The notes beneath the pieces are model-generated. The model saw nothing but the letters and a program-made list of their open reading frames with translations, was not told where the DNA came from and did not search any database. Shown here one piece after another: positions 35,701 through 47,027 of a DNA stretch of 64,000 nt. How positions within the stretch are numbered: the stretch's first letter is position 1; each line of letters starts with the position of its first letter. The DNA comes from Gibbula magus (lineage: Eukaryota; Mollusca; Gastropoda; Trochida; Trochidae). The stretch is from contig OW388298.1 of the NCBI GenBank assembly GCA_936450465.1, positions 5,998,035-6,062,034 of the forward strand. The letters run 5' to 3'. The translations under genes and the position numbers were made by a program.

Positions 35701-36679
35701 TGTCAGAGTCTGCATCATGTCGACAATGTACTGCTTGGTAGACTAGATATCATTTTAATGATGACTGGATAATGCTTCACATTTCATTCAGTCTTTTTAA
35801 CATGGCAAATTATGAAATATATAGGTACAGTAGAACACGGATATAGCAAACAAATTTATAAGTCCCGTCAAAAGCCCTATGATTGAAATACGTGTATAGT
35901 GAACAGCGGATATAGCGAACTAAATTCTTTGGTCCCTTGGACAGTGTTGGAGTTCGTTGTAACCGTGTTCTACTGTAGCTTGCTTAAAAATGTACAATAG
36001 AGAGACTATATGAACATGATAAGCCTCAAAGAAGTATCTATGCAAATGCAACGAAATTGGTAAATCTTATCGTCAAAAAACTTCAAATGTCACAACTTGA
36101 ATTCAGCTTGGTGACTATGAATAATTTGTAACCCTAATTTGAATATATTTTAATTTTCCATATTCTAAAAACGTTCCCATGAACAAAAAGGCTTTCATAA
36201 ATATATAAAAGCAGAAGGAAAAGTTAACTGATGTTCTTGTCCAGCTTATTGGTAAAATAACATTTTGGACAAAATTCAGTATTATTATTGCCGGTTGACA
36301 TAATATCCTCTGCTAAGTGTCTCAACCTAATCGATGTTGTTATGTAGAGAGAGAAAATGCAGTAAGTATTCTCAAATAACAAAGCGATTGAAATTATTAT
36401 AATTTATTGAGAATCTTAAAACATTGCTGCTATTTTTAGATTCGGGGAATTTTCGGTCGAAGAACTGACTTTCACCTTCGGTTTAGCAGGAACTGCAGTC
36501 TTTTTACTCGCATTTTGATTTGAATCGATTCCTTCTTGTTTGGGTGATTTGCTTTGTGCTGACCTCCTGGTGAAATACCACAAACCGGCAACACCTAGCG
36601 CCCCGACACCAACCACAAGACCTATTTGCCATTTGTTCCAACCTTCGGAAATATCACTCAACTTCACGGCAGACGCCAT
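23741..36679 (-). CDS. TOMM70: Mitochondrial import receptor subunit TOM70, 12 exons
   Basis: Exons in gene order: 36679-36476 (or 36470), 34996-34823, 34012-33886, 32037-31928, 31287-31031, 30639-30432, 28862-28728, 28221-28116, 26184-26066, 25793-25696, 25308-25186, 23900-23741 (TAG). All phases close; the protein is about 606 residues, as in vertebrates (608). Residues about 18-37 are a membrane anchor (WQIGLVVGVGALGVAGLWYF) followed by basic RRSAQSK, the N-in outer-membrane topology. TPR motifs follow: EALAAKNDGNVKFKSGDYEG; ELIADCDSAIKLNPRYPKAL; an acidic Gln/Glu linker in exon 5; then ALIKKGSLMIQGDQMDAGTE, SALKIDSNNSDIYHHQGQ, AEELFSKAEKLEPDNANILV, and AEYHFRKAIELSKSEAEMAH near the end. 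TOM70 docks Hsp70/Hsp90-bound precursors (family knowledge). The exon 1 donor is ambiguous between two weak in-phase sites. Several introns carry minisatellites that overlap splice sites. Confidence 0.95.
23901..24723. other. TOMM70 intron 11, left part
   Basis: AT-rich intron sequence. No exon or recognised element. Confidence 0.5.
24724..25140 (-). repeat. SINE copy interrupted by about 250 bp
   Basis: Two pieces, 24,724-24,833 (TAATATTGCAGGAAGAAAGC ...) and 25,084-25,140 (GTATAGAACAGTTCTCTACT ... TTGCCTTGCCCC), match consecutive parts of the SINE at 17,845-18,057. The intervening block contains repeated ACTAGTCC/CGGACTAGTGC motifs and looks inserted. Intron 11 of TOMM70. Confidence 0.6.
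25325..25620. repeat. About 58-bp tandem repeat, TOMM70 intron 10
   Basis: Five degenerate copies of a unit with ATTTCCAAGAAATA, AGAGTCATGGGCT, CTGGAGCTCATCA. It lies close to the exon 11 acceptor (25,308), but no copy clearly contains the splice site. Confidence 0.8.
26215..27325. mobile_element. GACCTTGACC-rich repeat element, TOMM70 intron 8
   Basis: Two diverged direct copies of about 450 bp (about 26,520-26,830 versus 26,950-27,240 align best) share TTAGCGAAAAC, TTTTCAAATCTTGG and TGACCTTGACCTTTGACCTT. Both borders carry AGCAGCTCCGA-type sequence (about 26,236 and 27,290-27,316, the latter a hairpin). It separates two copies of the exon 9 acceptor region. Non-coding; probably a transposon-derived repeat. 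Confidence 0.65.
27316..27392 (-). repeat. TOMM70: Duplicated piece of TOMM70 exon 9 and its acceptor
   Basis: About 27,335-27,378 repeats 26,155-26,198 with two mismatches (CGCAGCGTCACCGCTAATCT then GTGGACTGCAATCAGAAAT). This covers the first roughly 30 bases of exon 9, the AG and the upstream intron. ATATACTGAGAT borders this copy on both sides, suggesting a former about 64-bp tandem unit. Confidence 0.8.
27748..27820 (+). repeat. SINE/MITE fragment (TTGTTTAACGC family)
   Basis: GTGAGTGAGTGAGTTATTG then TTTAACGCCGCTTCGGCAGT and GCAGCCATTAGCGGCGAG. The same style of sequence is common in gastropod genomes as far as I recall; relatives at 13.9 and 9.8 kb. Confidence 0.55.
28846..29475 (-). 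repeat. 46-bp array copying the TOMM70 exon 7 acceptor
   Basis: About 13 extra copies of a 45-46 bp unit. Read in gene direction, each unit contains GCCCT(C/T)CAG|GTGCGAGTGAACGCTCT, i.e. a pyrimidine-containing 3' splice site plus the first 17 bases of exon 7, then TGATAGTGATACATGTTGTT. The genuine exon continues past base 17 (AATCAAGAAAGG). Confidence 0.95.
29497..30345. repeat. 33-bp minisatellite, TOMM70 intron 6
   Basis: About 25 copies of a 33-bp unit (GAATCTTGGATGTCAACCCA CCCACTTGCTCCA and variants). Because 33 is 11 codons, frames stay open for up to 245 residues on the plus strand and 302 on the minus strand, with an 11-residue period. It directly follows the 46-bp array. Confidence 0.95.
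31530..31936 (-). repeat. 28-bp array copying the TOMM70 exon 4 donor
   Basis: About 14 copies of CACCGCATATGACGTCTTCA CAACTACT. In gene direction each unit is CATATGCG|GTGAGTAGTTGT GAAGACGT, so each carries the last exon bases and a strong GTGAGT donor. The first copy is the true exon 4 end (31,928). Confidence 0.95.
32031..32145 (-). repeat. Two-copy duplication of the TOMM70 exon 4 acceptor
   Basis: GTGATATCTGTGTAGGGAAT at 32,031 recurs at 32,098 as GTGATATCTGTGCAGGGAAT, followed in both by AGAGAGTATGTGTTATAAGA. Period 67 bp. Each copy carries the exon's first 7 bases and its AG. Confidence 0.9.
32230..32330. repeat. CRE-like motif cluster of the palindromic family
   Basis: TTTGACGTCATAAAACAATG is the reverse complement of CATTGTTTTATGACGTCAAA, nearly the motif at 41,303 (CATTGTTTTATGACGTCAAA). 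No hairpin arm is preserved here. Confidence 0.5.
32861..33224 (-). mobile_element. AAAGGGGCAG MITE, copy C (inverted)
   Basis: Ends TTTAAAGGCGCTGTAGCACG and CGTGCTACTGCCCCTTTAAA; interior is the reverse complement of copies A and B (AATTTCCCATTTATAATGAT near the left end). TOMM70 intron 3. Confidence 0.85.
33236..33830. repeat. Degenerate about 120-180 bp interspersed repeat
   Basis: Three to four related blocks with AAGATGTTATTCTCAAAATTTCAGC, CTGCCACGCCCATATTTGA and GAGAAGAAGT, ending CGGACAACGCCTGACGGACA. It resembles intronic repeats common in molluscs (recollection). Non-coding. Confidence 0.6.
34013..34822. other. TOMM70 intron 2
   Basis: AT-rich intron; nothing further recognised. 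Confidence 0.6.
35165..35520. repeat. Palindromic element, longest copy (TOMM70 intron 1)
   Basis: Starts TTATTACTCGCCCGTGTAAG, contains TATGACGTCACAATAG, TATGACGTCACAATGA and CGTCATAATGGCATCGG, then a near-perfect hairpin at 35,385-35,503 around TCGCTTTCGCTCG. Relatives at 5.3, 8.6 and 16.2 kb. Confidence 0.8.
35828..35975. mobile_element. mariner-type MITE (CAGTAGAACACGG ends), copy 2
   Basis: Terminal inverted repeats CAGTAGAACACGGATATAGC and TTGTAACCGTGTTCTACTG with TA on both flanks (35,826-27 and 35,976-77). TOMM70 intron 1. Confidence 0.85.
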
Positions 36680-38694
36680 GCTTGTTTCTGATCACGTGCA
36701 GTGTGAGATATGGCGAGACTCGGGTTTTTTGAAAATACCCTTTGGAATGCTATGCGGAAAACGGATCATTTTTTACAAATATTATAAAAATACATATAAC
36801 TGTTTTTTTCTTCTTCAGTAAATGTACGTCTCTATGTGTTAAATGATTATAAATGCATTCGACTATGTTTGGGAAATTTCAGGATGTTGAATGTGTTAAC
36901 ATTTTATCTCTGAGTTATAATCGGAAGAGGAAGTAGGCCTATATATCTAGTTTACACGTACATTAATAAATAAAGTTCTTCATTAGGTTGAAGAGTTGTA
37001 CGAAATTATTTGCAAGATATCTTAATGAAACTGTTTTATGAACAAAATATGTCATACTATCTCCTACGTAAAACGTAAACTATAGATCTATCCAATTGTA
37101 AACTAGCGAAGGTACATATAGCTCTGACAGATGTAGTGGAAACGATAGGGAGAACGGTATCTTAGCTAATTGTAAATGCCTCGATTTCCACCTTCCAAAA
37201 CTCCACCTGTAGGCTCGCCCATAAAAAGCAAAAACCCTGCCATGAAATAAATATAATCCAATTTACCAAAATTGCTTTGTACTGTAGAGAATGACTTTGT
37301 TCTGTTTCAGATATAAAATGTCTTCTTTTTACTCTCAATTTCACTTTGAACAATGTCATATAAGCTCGTAAGTATTGGTTCTCTCTTTGATTTCATTCAA
37401 TGATGGTCATGCATTGTCTTTAATATTGTATCCCTTCTTTCTGCACACAATGTGTGACAACTGCAGAAAAATGTCCTTCTCTTATCTTTTCGTCCATGCA
37501 TGCATGTTGTTCAGTCTGAAAATGATCAGTAATTCACTTTGTTAAATCAAAATACAATTCTTTTTCCCATTTTAAAATAAAAACAACCTTGAGAAAAAAT
37601 TACCAAAAAACCCGAAAACACTGCATATTTCAGATTTCCGATCACTGGATTCTGCGTTCACTGTCCTACACAATCCCTTCCCTGAACACCTTTCTTACAT
37701 TTTCGTCACTAATTTATTCAATATTTGTCGTAATGGGTCCAACTTTTCACACATTTGAAAGGAATAATGTTTCCTTCTATCTGATTAAGAGAAGAAAATT
37801 AAAACTTTATTTGATTATAAACTTAGAATATTACTCCTTGAAAAAAAGTATTTTGCCGATATTTTCTGATATTTATTTTCATGTAAACCTTTGCAACTTA
37901 AAACCTCACGTTGATAACCATCATAACCTTAGCATTCGTGTACTGGCAAAATTTAAATGATATTCAATCAATCAAGTTTATTTCGTAAAAGGCCCTTACA
38001 GACAGTACAAAATAAACAAAAACACAAACATGAGATTACACGCGGTAGTGGCAATTGACAGTCATGTGTAGTGAGTCCGCAGTAACAATGCCTCCTTTGT
38101 GAAATTAAAACAGTTTGTTGTTGTCGAATAATTAGTACATTGTAAAGTATTTAAAAGATAGTTCTGATCTCTATGATAAGGTAATGCTATATTTACAGCG
38201 CAAATCATGATAAATTTTACATTCAAATAGAAAATCAAATCAAATTCATTTTCTACAAAGTTATCATTGCAAATATAACAAAGTCTTTGATGCCTTGGAA
38301 TCCCATCTTATCTACCGTTAATTTTGTACAATGGAAGTACACATGTCAGATCCGTAACATTGTTAATTCTATGCCTTAATTGCTTCTTTAGATTTCACAA
38401 AAGATAAATAAGGTTCCATAAAAAATACAGTTTTGATACTTGAATAAAGTTGTAGCTATGCACATTTGTGCATTTCAGAAAATATTAATTGCTTGTGACC
38501 ATCACTGATTCTGCATGAATTCTTTCAAAGGTGTTCCTTAATTATTACCAACACCGTAAGCTTCCCACACAAAACCATGCAAAACCATACTTGAAGAGAA
38601 TATTTCGAACATAATATACTCAAGTTTTCCTTTCAACTCTGTCAAAGTACTGTAACATGATACAGCACTACTCAGCAGGCACACGACGTTGTTA
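36680..38694. other. TOMM70 upstream region, no gene seen
   Basis: Starts with the TOMM70 5' flank (CACGTG-like GATCACGTGCAG at 36,691). AT-rich beyond. An open frame at 37,589-37,960 has unbiased composition and no recognisable protein. Confidence 0.5.
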
Positions 38695-39310
38695 GGCGGG
38701 GTTTACACTACGTCCGAATAAATCGCATTGCGTTGACGCATGCGATTTGGGGGTTTTACACTACACGTGTTTTGCATGAGATTTTAATGCGAATATCATT
38801 AGTGTGATTGTTTAGATCCATATGTTATGTATGTACATGTACATGTAATGATGCATGTAATTGCTGTAGGGGTGTGTACAATGGGTGAATGTAGACCTAC
38901 ATATTTTTAAGTATAGCATTTTATGTATGTACGGTATGAACAAATGTATGCATGTAGGTACAGATGTATAGATGTACACATGTGTGCATGTATACAAGGC
39001 TGAATGTATATTTGTATGTATTGATGTACAGACGTCTGTTGGCATACAATTTGTATGACTGCTTTACCTACACGTGGTGGGAAATACCCCTTCAGATGAT
39101 GAAAAATGAAGTCATATAGGGAATTCCAATGCGATTGTGAATGCGATGCGAATAAAATAGAACAGGTTCTATTTTTTTCGCATCGCATCGCAACGCATGA
39201 AAAAAACGGACGTAGTGTATGACAACTGATTGAAAATAACGTGTTGCGTACTGATGCGATTATTTTTAACGCATCGCATAAAAAAAAACGGACGTAGTGT
39301 AAACCCCGCC
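38695..39310. mobile_element. PIF/Harbinger-like MITE, 616 bp
   Basis: Terminal inverted repeats GGCGGGGTTTACACTACGTC and its complement, with TTA target duplications at 38,692-94 and 39,311-13. The TWA duplication and GG terminus are typical of PIF/Harbinger. Subterminal GCATCGCA/GCGTTGACGCATGCG motifs are repeated inside both ends. No transposase. Confidence 0.85.
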
Positions 39311-39600
39311 TTACAACGTCGCATTTTGGTTGAAATAATGTCGCGACGTCGTTCAACTTAAAAACGACGTCGTTTCAACGTCTCTTTTTTCGACGTCGAT
39401 CAAACTACGTCGTTTCAACGTTGTTATTTTCTACGTCGATAATATATTCGATATCAGACGTCGTTTCAACGTCGTTATTTTCGACGTCGGTATTATGTCG
39501 ATATATCTGACATTTCTTCAACGTTGTGATTTTCGATGTCGATAATAAGTCTATTTGCGACGGCATTTCAATGTCTTCCCAATCCACAACGACTTCGATC
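39311..39600. repeat. ACGTCG-rich minisatellite
   Basis: Degenerate units of about 40 bp built from ACGTCGTTTCAACGTCGTTA and TTTTCGACGTCGATAAT, self-complementary around ACGT/CGACGTCG. The Harbinger-like element lies immediately beside it and seems to have inserted in or next to it. Confidence 0.75.
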
Positions 39601-41029
39601 CTAACTGCATCCTACTGTTCATTTATTAGCGATCTCAATGGCTTATGAGGCATATATTTCAAATATTTATCCTTGATTAATTTATTATATAAAGATATGA
39701 AGTGTATGGACCCTAAAGGGGGCCTACATCTTGGCGTCGTCGGACATATAAGAAATTAGGCCTACCAAGTTAAAACCATCATTGATATTCTTTAATTTTC
39801 CGTAATGAGTAATGTTATTTTAAAACATATAAATGTGCATGTACACGTAGTCTACAATCTATGAAAATGTATTTGTGCACATATTTTTTTATTTGATTTA
39901 ATGATCTTAACGAATGATAGGCCTACTGTTACGAATAATTTTAATAGTTAACGGGGAATTTATTTTTAAACAGATATGTAATCTATTTTGTATGCCCATG
40001 TATTTAATCATTTACTTATTTATCATTTGAGACTCTTTCCTAAAACGTAACAACTATTTGTGAAGCTGTGAACGTTTTCGCGCCAGCACAAAAGCTTATG
40101 ACGTCATGTGTGCAACGATTACGTCACAAACCAAGTACCGTATTTCCTCTAATAAGCGCCCTTCGCCGCCATGTTTGACGTCGCCGTTATTGGAGTTTCC
40201 GAAAACTCGAATAGAGGGAATCTGTTAATGTTGCGTATTATGGACACTGGTGTCGCCACTTCTCTTTCTGAGGTAAGTTATTGTTCCTGCATTTATGCAC
40301 ACTTTGATCATTAATATTTAATAAAGTCAACCCAATACGGACACGTCCAAACCAAACCCGCCACACTAGCCTACCTCTCAACTCAATCGCAAAGCGAAGC
40401 GTGTACCTGGCCAAAAGTGAGTCATCAAAACTGAAATGACCATAGACTTTCATGTTAATTAACCGTTGCGAGAATAATTTACATTAATTAATTAGTGGCT
40501 GAATATTGCTTACAAAAGGTAGGCCTATCTACAAGTTTAGAAATCATCTCAACTACATATCAATAATTTCCATTATATAATCGGATGACAATTAATTAAC
40601 CCTCTTAGTGCCCGGCCGTTTACGCTATGCGCTCACTCAGTGCCGCTAACTTTTTTGAGTCACTCAGATTTAGGTCAACGTTGTACATAAAATGTCACCA
40701 GGACGTTATTCATGTTCATAAAATCATGAAATTTTAACTGAAGGATACCGAGTTGTGTATCTCTCTACCTATGTATTTTTTTGCAACAAATATTCAGTAT
40801 AAAAATGAATATGAATTAATTATAAATGGCAAAAACGTTTTTCGCGTAAATTACCAATGGCCGCGTGTGTGCATCTCTTCGTTGAACAATTTAGAAATAA
40901 ATTCTTGTTCTCAAACATATTAATTAGTTGTTATTTTCCAAGAGAGAAAATGTCAGTGATCACGATGATGTGTTTACTTTCTACATGCGACCTTTAGTTC
41001 ACGATATATATAGAGGATATCTGTCTTTT
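39601..41029. other. Gene-free stretch
   Basis: No confirmed exon. 40,171-40,271 starts in a good ATG context and ends at a GTAAGT donor, but the region begins CCGTATTTCCTCTAATAAGC, a typical transposon-end style, so it was not called. Confidence 0.45.
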
Positions 41030-41400
41030 CTTGACTAATACCATGTTTATCTCATCGAGTGAGGTAGAAAGGTTATATTTTCACGAGTGGCGCAGCCACG
41101 AGTGAAAATATATAGCTTTTCTACCTCACGAGATGAGATAAACATGGTATTTGTCAAGAATTGACGGATATTCTATTTATTATATGATATTATCCATGTA
41201 ATTACGTCCGAAAAGGGTCGTTTTCACGCCAAGCGACGGCAAGGAACAGCCCGTCACCACAGCAACACTGTGACGTCATAAGCCAATTCGCCGCGTGAGA
41301 CCATTGTTTTATGACGTCAAATTATATCAGTCACCGTTCGCAGTGAAAATATAAGTTATTTTCACTGACTTTAGAATCCCTCACCATATAAGGGCTCGCT
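41030..41400. repeat. Palindromic element around TTTTCACGAGTGGCGC
   Basis: Near-perfect hairpin 41,030-41,158 (arms start TTGACTAATACCATGTTTAT). It is followed by ACTGTGACGTCATAAGC and GTTTTATGACGTCAAA, repeating the hairpin-plus-TGACGTCA layout seen elsewhere. Confidence 0.75.
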
Positions 41401-44400
41401 TTTTTGTTCTTTATTATTTATGTTCTAGAATATTATTTTACCTATCGGACATGCGCAGACGTTGTTTTCCCGTCGAGGCGATGACGCCATGTTTTTTGAC
41501 AAAAACGGAAGATCGGTCGCTGCTGTACCAATCAACCCTACGTCCAGCACATGATATATCAATTTATAAGTTTAGGGCTAGTGCTGGTTTCCTAAAATGG
41601 AATGTAAAGAAAACGTTGGATTATTAATTTTGTGTGTGTACCGTACTGCAGTAGGCCAAAACATCGGGCTTTCCCCGTCTGATTGACATGTCGCACTTCA
41701 AATTTAGTAATTGTAGTCTAGGCCCTTAGTTAACCCTTGGACACATTCCGATAATTTCATTTAACCCTTGGATACAGATGATTTAATTTAATTTAACCCT
41801 TAGATTATGTTTGATGATGTTATTTAACCCTTAGATCCCTCGAGATCATTATATAATAACATTAGTGATTAGCCTAGTTTTTTTTATGCAAGAACTTCGG
41901 ACACTTTAAATTTAGGCCTAATATATACGTAAGAAAAACATTGTCCGAATTTTCTTCGATACCGAACCGTGATAATCCGATTTCCATTTGGGATCGAAGT
42001 GAATTTCCAGGAACATTTTATGGACGCTTTAATCCACAGCAGTTAGTTCCCTTGAATCAACTGCTTGAACTGAAATCTCGTTCGGTGTCTCGTTTTTTTG
42101 GCCGCCATTGGTCATGCAACTTGGCGTTGCAAAAGTAATGCAAATTCATAATAACATTGAATCCAAGCATTCTGTGACAGTCGTCAGTTAAGTATTATTT
42201 CGACTACAGTACATTTTAACCCTTAGGTACACCTTAAGTTTATAATTCTTATCCTTTTGACGAACTGACGAAATTTAGGACATTTTAAAAAAATTGTTAA
42301 AACACTTCTGGGGTGTCTTTCTTACAGATAATACCATAGCAAGATATATAATAAAAAAAACTTTCAAGGTAAGTGCTTATTGTGATTTATAATTTTACGA
42401 TTTTAACGTTTGCTGAAATACTGAAGCGTTGAGTAGAGAATCTAATAAATGAAAACATGAACACGTAGCTTGTTGACTTACCTTTTCGGGTAGTGAATCG
42501 TATCAAATTGATGTCCAAAACTTATATTATTCACAATCAAAAATGGAATTGGCATTTGGTGATATCATGTGCATGGAAATCACATGTAGAATTTACACAA
42601 TTCATAAAACTTCAACAGTGGACGCTGTGACACGATCACTCCCTTTGAACATTTATTGATATCCCGTTGTAATAATTATTTTAATTTCTCCTTCGCTGAA
42701 AAGCAAACAAGATCGCCGTTGGTTATAAATATAGGGCCTAACATAAAGTCTGTCAAACATCCATACAGTAATCTATGATCTACAACAAAAAATACATGTT
42801 TTAGATCAGCCTACGCAAACGTGGATCTTACCGTCAGGCCAGCGACATTCCCAAGTCTATTCCTTATTTGGAAAATTCCACACGTGAGATTGAATTGACC
42901 AATCAGTGAGAAGCTACGTCATTGGGATTTCCTTTCAATTACAGACGATTTGAAAGATGTTTTAGAGCTAAACAAAAATTTATGTTTAAAACTCTTATCT
43001 TTTAGACGAAGTTTTAAATTAAACTTTTGTCGATAAACACGAAAATGACCTCTTTTTTGGTCTAAAATGTCTCCTAACGGAGATCAGCCCGCTGTCGCGC
43101 GCTTCTCTATATATATACAAGCTCGCTTCGCATGTTCTTACACGTGCTTACAAGTTCTCTCGCGAAGCGAGCACGCGCCTTCGGCGCGTGCTTATCCCGG
43201 TGAGGGATACTAAAGGTGATCCCAAAAATTAAGGAAACTGAAGGCAGAAGTTGGCTTATCTATATCATATGATCCTATTTCACTGATAAATCCCAGTATT
43301 TCACTGCTCGTCATATAATAAAACAAGGTATCTTTTTGTAATCATTTTGTTGAACATTGTTCACTGTGACGTCATTGACAATCAATCACCGTAAAAAGTA
43401 CTGTGCATGGTAACCTTTCGTACTTTTGCGAAATACAAGCATAGTGACTGAGATTTCACCAACTGATAGCTATTGTTTCTAGCTTAGAATGGTATAAATT
43501 TCGGAAACCTTTGAAAGGAAATTAATGTCGTGTTTCATTAGTCCATAAGCGAGACCCGTTTTCAGTGGGTAAAAAACAATTTGGAAGCTAGAAATGCAAG
43601 GGTATAAACAAGTGTCTAATGGTCGGTCTATACCGATCTCAAGTACTAAATTGAAATAGATTTGCAAACTAGAATACATAGACATCCATGTGTAATATTT
43701 TTCCATTGGCGTTTTAAGCGAAAATCCATGACGATCATTACGACAAAAGTGGGGGAAATATGTCGGTGCCGGTTCACGGCAGTTTTAGCATCATGGTTAC
43801 ACTGCATTCCGGCAAACTATTTTTATCATCAGGGTGTGATTTCAATCATGAACATATCTTGAATCATGGCAGATGTGTACACGACACATCATTCACTAAA
43901 ATATGTATCTATCAAGCGAAAATTGCATTGCAGAACGTTTATTTCACGGAACTCCGAAGTCAAATGGAAATTGAAAAGTTGCCGTAGACAACTTGGTGTT
44001 TCGGTAAAGGAACTGAAAATACCATAAATAAATGTTACTCCAAAATTAGACGAAAGCTTCGAATTACATTCTCTACCAAGTAGATTTTATGTCCTTACTA
44101 GACACGGAAGTACATGCTTTCAGAACGCATGTAAAGCCGACATGTATCTCGAACCCAGACAAACATGTAGGCCCGCTGTTCATCGCATAAGCCCCGCCCA
44201 CTTCACCCGCACATTGGCGCAATAAATATGGCGGGAACGTAGTCGTCGTATACTCTTTTGTTTTTGTAGTTGTCTTGCAAGACACCAATTATTTTAAGAT
44301 TTAGAGTGTTATCTGTTAGTTCATTTCAATTTTCGTGACATCAAAAATAAACAATGACGATCTTTCGCAGGCCACGCCCCTGCTCTGCAATGTCTCCCCT

Positions 44401-45883
44401 TTGATCAACACAACTTCCGAGTCGATGACAAAAGATCATTTGAACTGATGAGACTGTCACTTCAACTTTTTTTTAATTAAGGACAAACATAAACAAAATT
44501 TAACTTTCACCAGATTTGCATGCATCAATTATGCACGTTTTAATGTATTAAGTTTTATTTTGTAAAATAAAATATTATTATGATATATCATCTAACGTAA
44601 AATAAAAAATAGAAAAAATAATATTTAGGTCATAAAAAATAACAACAACGGCTATAAATTATTATTTAAAAAGTATTTACATGTTCCTACATTCAAAGAC
44701 AATTCTTTTAAAAATATATTGTTAAGCAAATGTCACATACAAATATGTATTGTTTCTCATTACCTGCATGGTGCCTTACCTTTCAACATTTTTTACTAGA
44801 TGACAAAGAGAAATTAAAATGAATTTTCCCAAAATTTAAAATAATAAATGTCTGCCTGGGAAAAGGGGTTAATAAATTATTTATGTTAATAATGGAGACA
44901 TGTCCCAACATATTATTTAGTCAATTCACAAATTTGTAGTATTCATCATAAGAATTTTTCAAGATTATACAATAATATTTGAATTAATTTTTAATTTGAA
45001 CAATAATTTAAAACATTTTTTTTAGAATTAATGTTTGCCATTAGCTTTTTAACTAGATCTAATAATTATTTTTATAATATAAATTTGAAAATTCTAAACA
45101 CATTTTACTGTTATATTTATTAAGTTATACTTGTTTATTTAATTGCCAATACAAGTAACAATGTATTGTAGAATATTCTAAATTTGAAATTTGGAAATAT
45201 TTTCATAATAAAATAAATTCATAGAAAAAAACCCCATGAAAATTGCATTATTATTGAAAATACACTATGTTTTAACAAATTTAAATAAATCTGACATTAC
45301 CTTACTTTTCATTTTTTACTGTTTCCCAAAAAGCTAATCATTCTACTGGCACCCTCTTCTTGTAAAAATATGTAAATTTGGATATTATTAAGCTTTGTTT
45401 AGCTTACTTTTTGTTCAGTGTTGCACCCTTCTTGAATATTCATGAGAATAAGCGCATCTAACTTGATCAAGTCGGGTGTCAGTCCCGTGGACGATTACAA
45501 TATCAACGGATTGTTGAGTGCCAAAGGAGCTGTCAATTTATTACATCTTCATAATATTCAAAATTGATATAAATAACATTTCGTCCGCGACGTGGGTTTT
45601 CCCGAAATATCTACAAGCACGCACCGTCTCAGGATATGACGTCAAGACTCACGTGATAAACGTCATGTATTATCTCTCGTGCTGTTTCCCCGACAGCTGA
45701 ACATTGTTTCGCGCCAGATAAAACATTCCATTGTAACTTCATTCAACTCTCATCGTCCTTTGGTTATATTTCCCTAAAAAGTTTGTATTGAAATATCCCT
45801 TCCAACTTTCAATCAAATATATGATAAGATAACATTTGCTTGACACTTTTCTCCCGTTGTCTTTATAGAAATTTAGATGGGTA
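41401..45883. other. 4.5 kb without a recognised gene
   Basis: AT-rich. TTAACCCTTRGA motifs recur at 41,730-41,835. A GC-rich inverted stretch at 43,085-43,205 contains GCGCGCCTTCGGCGCGTGC and CTCGCTTCGC/GCGAAGCGAG. From about 44,460 to 45,420 the sequence is extremely AT-rich. No exon supported. Confidence 0.5.
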
Positions 45884-47019
45884 CACAGGGGCTTGTATTG
45901 TCGAAACTAGGGATTACAACGAATATGAAGTCGACGATCCAGCCCCATATACTATAAAAAAGTAAAGGGATGTAACGGGGTCAACACCCCATGTCCGTTT
46001 GAAATTATATTTCAGAATGTTGTCATCATATTATCATTCAATGTTATATATCACGGCAAAGCCAATACATTTGTCTTTAAAACAAGCCATCAAACGTAAA
46101 AATCGAACGGATAATAACAAGGATATGATTTTTCAAAGCCAAAAATATTAGCACATTGCTCATGTAAGCCATTTGCCTGGCCCACCAAAATAATAAAATA
46201 TTCGCTTGAAAAAATTATTATAAAATACTTTATAATATACTGTCAGCTAATAGTGACCCAGTTACAAAGCCCAGTATTTGGTGCATCAGATCGCGCAAGA
46301 ATTATAACACGGGGTGCACTGTAATTGACGTACCAGAGATTTTAGATGATCTCAAGTGTGTTTCGAAACATCGTTTGATAGTGAGACGTCCATATTGAAT
46401 GACCCTGGCATTGGTCTATTTTTGGTAACAAAATGATGTCATAGGGCTATTTGAGGCCCCATGACATCATTTCGTTTCCAAAAATAGACCAATGTCAAGG
46501 TCATTCAATATGGATGACTACTAGACAAACGATGTTTCGAAACACACTTGATATAATGTAAAATCCCTGGTATGTCAAATACAATGTCCCTCATGTTATA
46601 ATTCTTGCGCGATCTGATGCACCAAATACTGGGCTTTGTAACTGGGTCACTATTAGCTAACAGGATATTATAAAGTATTTTATAATAATTTTTTCAAGCG
46701 AATATTTTATTATTTTGGTGGGCCAGGCAAATGGCTTACATGAGCAATGTGCTAATATTTTTGGCTTTGAAAAATCATATCCTTGTTATTATCCGTTCGA
46801 TTTTTACGTTTGATGGCTTGTTTTAAAGACAAATGTATTGGCTTTGCCGTGATATATAACATTGAATGATAATATGATGACAACATTCTGAAATATAATT
46901 TCAAACGGACATGGGGTGTTGACCCCGTTACATCCCTTTACTTTTTTATAGTATATGGGGCTGGATCGTCGACTTCATATTCGTTGTAATCCCTAGTTTC
47001 GACAATACAAGCCCCTGTG
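45884..47019. mobile_element. 1,136-bp near-perfect palindromic transposon (hAT-like)
   Basis: The whole element is one inverted repeat: arms of about 560 bp meet near 46,451 around GGGCTATTTGAGGCCC. Ends are CACAGGGGCTTGTATTGTCG and complement. A perfect 8-bp target duplication GATGGGTA occurs at 45,876-83 and 47,020-27, as in hAT elements. Non-coding. Confidence 0.9.
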
Positions 47020-47027
47020 GATGGGTA

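Noticed and set aside
37589..37960. 123-codon frame
   Set aside because: Low-complexity AT-rich sequence without homology, splice context or codon bias.
40171..40271. First exon with GCCGCCATG context and GTAAGT donor
   Set aside because: Starts inside a CCGTATTTCCTCTAATAAGC motif typical of transposon ends; no following exon found.
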